From the NCBI GenBank assembly GCA_002393555.1, contig DGSP01000060.1:6204-11665 (forward strand): a stretch of 5,462 bases of DNA, in the 5' to 3' direction. The DNA is from Prevotellaceae bacterium UBA4359 (lineage in GTDB: Bacteria > Bacteroidota > Bacteroidia > Bacteroidales > Bacteroidaceae). A program made the position numbers and the translations under genes. Shown here piece after piece: positions 5,389 to 5,462 of this stretch (positions within the stretch are counted from its first letter, which is position 1; each line of letters starts with the position of its first letter). The notes beneath the pieces were generated by a model. The model ran no database searches, was not told the DNA's origin, and worked only from the letters and a program-made list of their open reading frames with translations.

Positions 5389-5462
5389 AAATAAGTAGAT
5401 GAACAAAAATAGTTATATATGATGCGGCAGGCCGCATGGTTTTCTCGGACAATAATTTCCAA
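5389..5462 (+). repeat. right copy of mirrored outward leader (reaches window edge)
   Basis: This is the reverse complement of 76-146 with about 5 substitutions and a 3-nt insertion. It contains ATGCGGC-AG-GCCGCAT (5422-5437). From ATG 5419 it reads MMRQAAWFSRTIIS before the window ends, so whether it is a short peptide or the start of a larger gene cannot be seen here. The A-rich sequence AACAAAAATAGTTATAT precedes the start, as in the left copy. Confidence 0.8.

Noticed and set aside
5368..5390. Intrinsic terminator at GCC-TTCGTC-GGC followed by A-run
   Set aside because: The stem is only 3 bp and in neither orientation is it followed by a U-run.
76..5462. Insertion sequence or composite transposon bounded by the edge inverted repeats
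   Set aside because: No transposase inside, no visible target-site duplication, and each edge copy sits in a promoter leader; cannot be excluded because the window ends there.

Overview
The window looks like an intergenic-rich accessory stretch of a Bacteroidota chromosome (order Bacteroidales; a Prevotella/Segatella-like or Bacteroides-like host is my guess at genus level). The reasons are four promoters of the Bacteroidota type (TTTG, a 20-nt spacer, then a match or near match to TAnnTTTG), a large lipoprotein of the LruC/DUF4114 type, a DUF4248 gene, and translation starts without Shine-Dalgarno sequences. No transposase, integrase, reverse transcriptase, CRISPR array, tRNA or rRNA is visible.

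Layout, left to right. Positions 1-217 hold an outward (leftward) promoter and the 5' leader of a gene lying left of the window; the leader contains a GC-rich palindrome, a candidate 23-codon peptide and AT-rich repeats. Positions 276-770 are giant inverted repeat I. Positions 772-806 are a strong intrinsic terminator for the next gene. Positions 849-3656 (minus strand) encode a 935-residue lipoprotein with DUF4114-like and LruC/DUF4842-like regions plus an unusual C-terminal extension. Its leader (3670-3772) carries three tandem imperfect repeats, and its promoter is at 3806-3837. Positions 3972-4436 are giant inverted repeat II. Positions 4431-4661 (minus) encode a 76-residue DUF4248 protein. 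Positions 4688-5171 are giant inverted repeat III. Positions 5243-5332 hold two overlapping divergent promoters; the rightward one drives a leader that is a second copy of the leader at the left edge, facing outward.

Only two genes are well supported, both on the minus strand. About a quarter of the window consists of three long imperfect palindromes built from the same small set of 9-11 nt words (variants of CACAGATTT, ACGGATTAG and ACGAATGAG), arranged in blocks separated by runs of six or seven T or A, with different GC-rich apices. They sit at operon boundaries: after the lipoprotein terminator, between the DUF4248 stop and the lipoprotein promoter, and between a divergent promoter and DUF4248. 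These elements and the mirrored outward leaders are the most interesting content. Their function is unknown to me; the proposals given (transcript processing or insulation, recombination substrates, self-expanding repeats) are inference.
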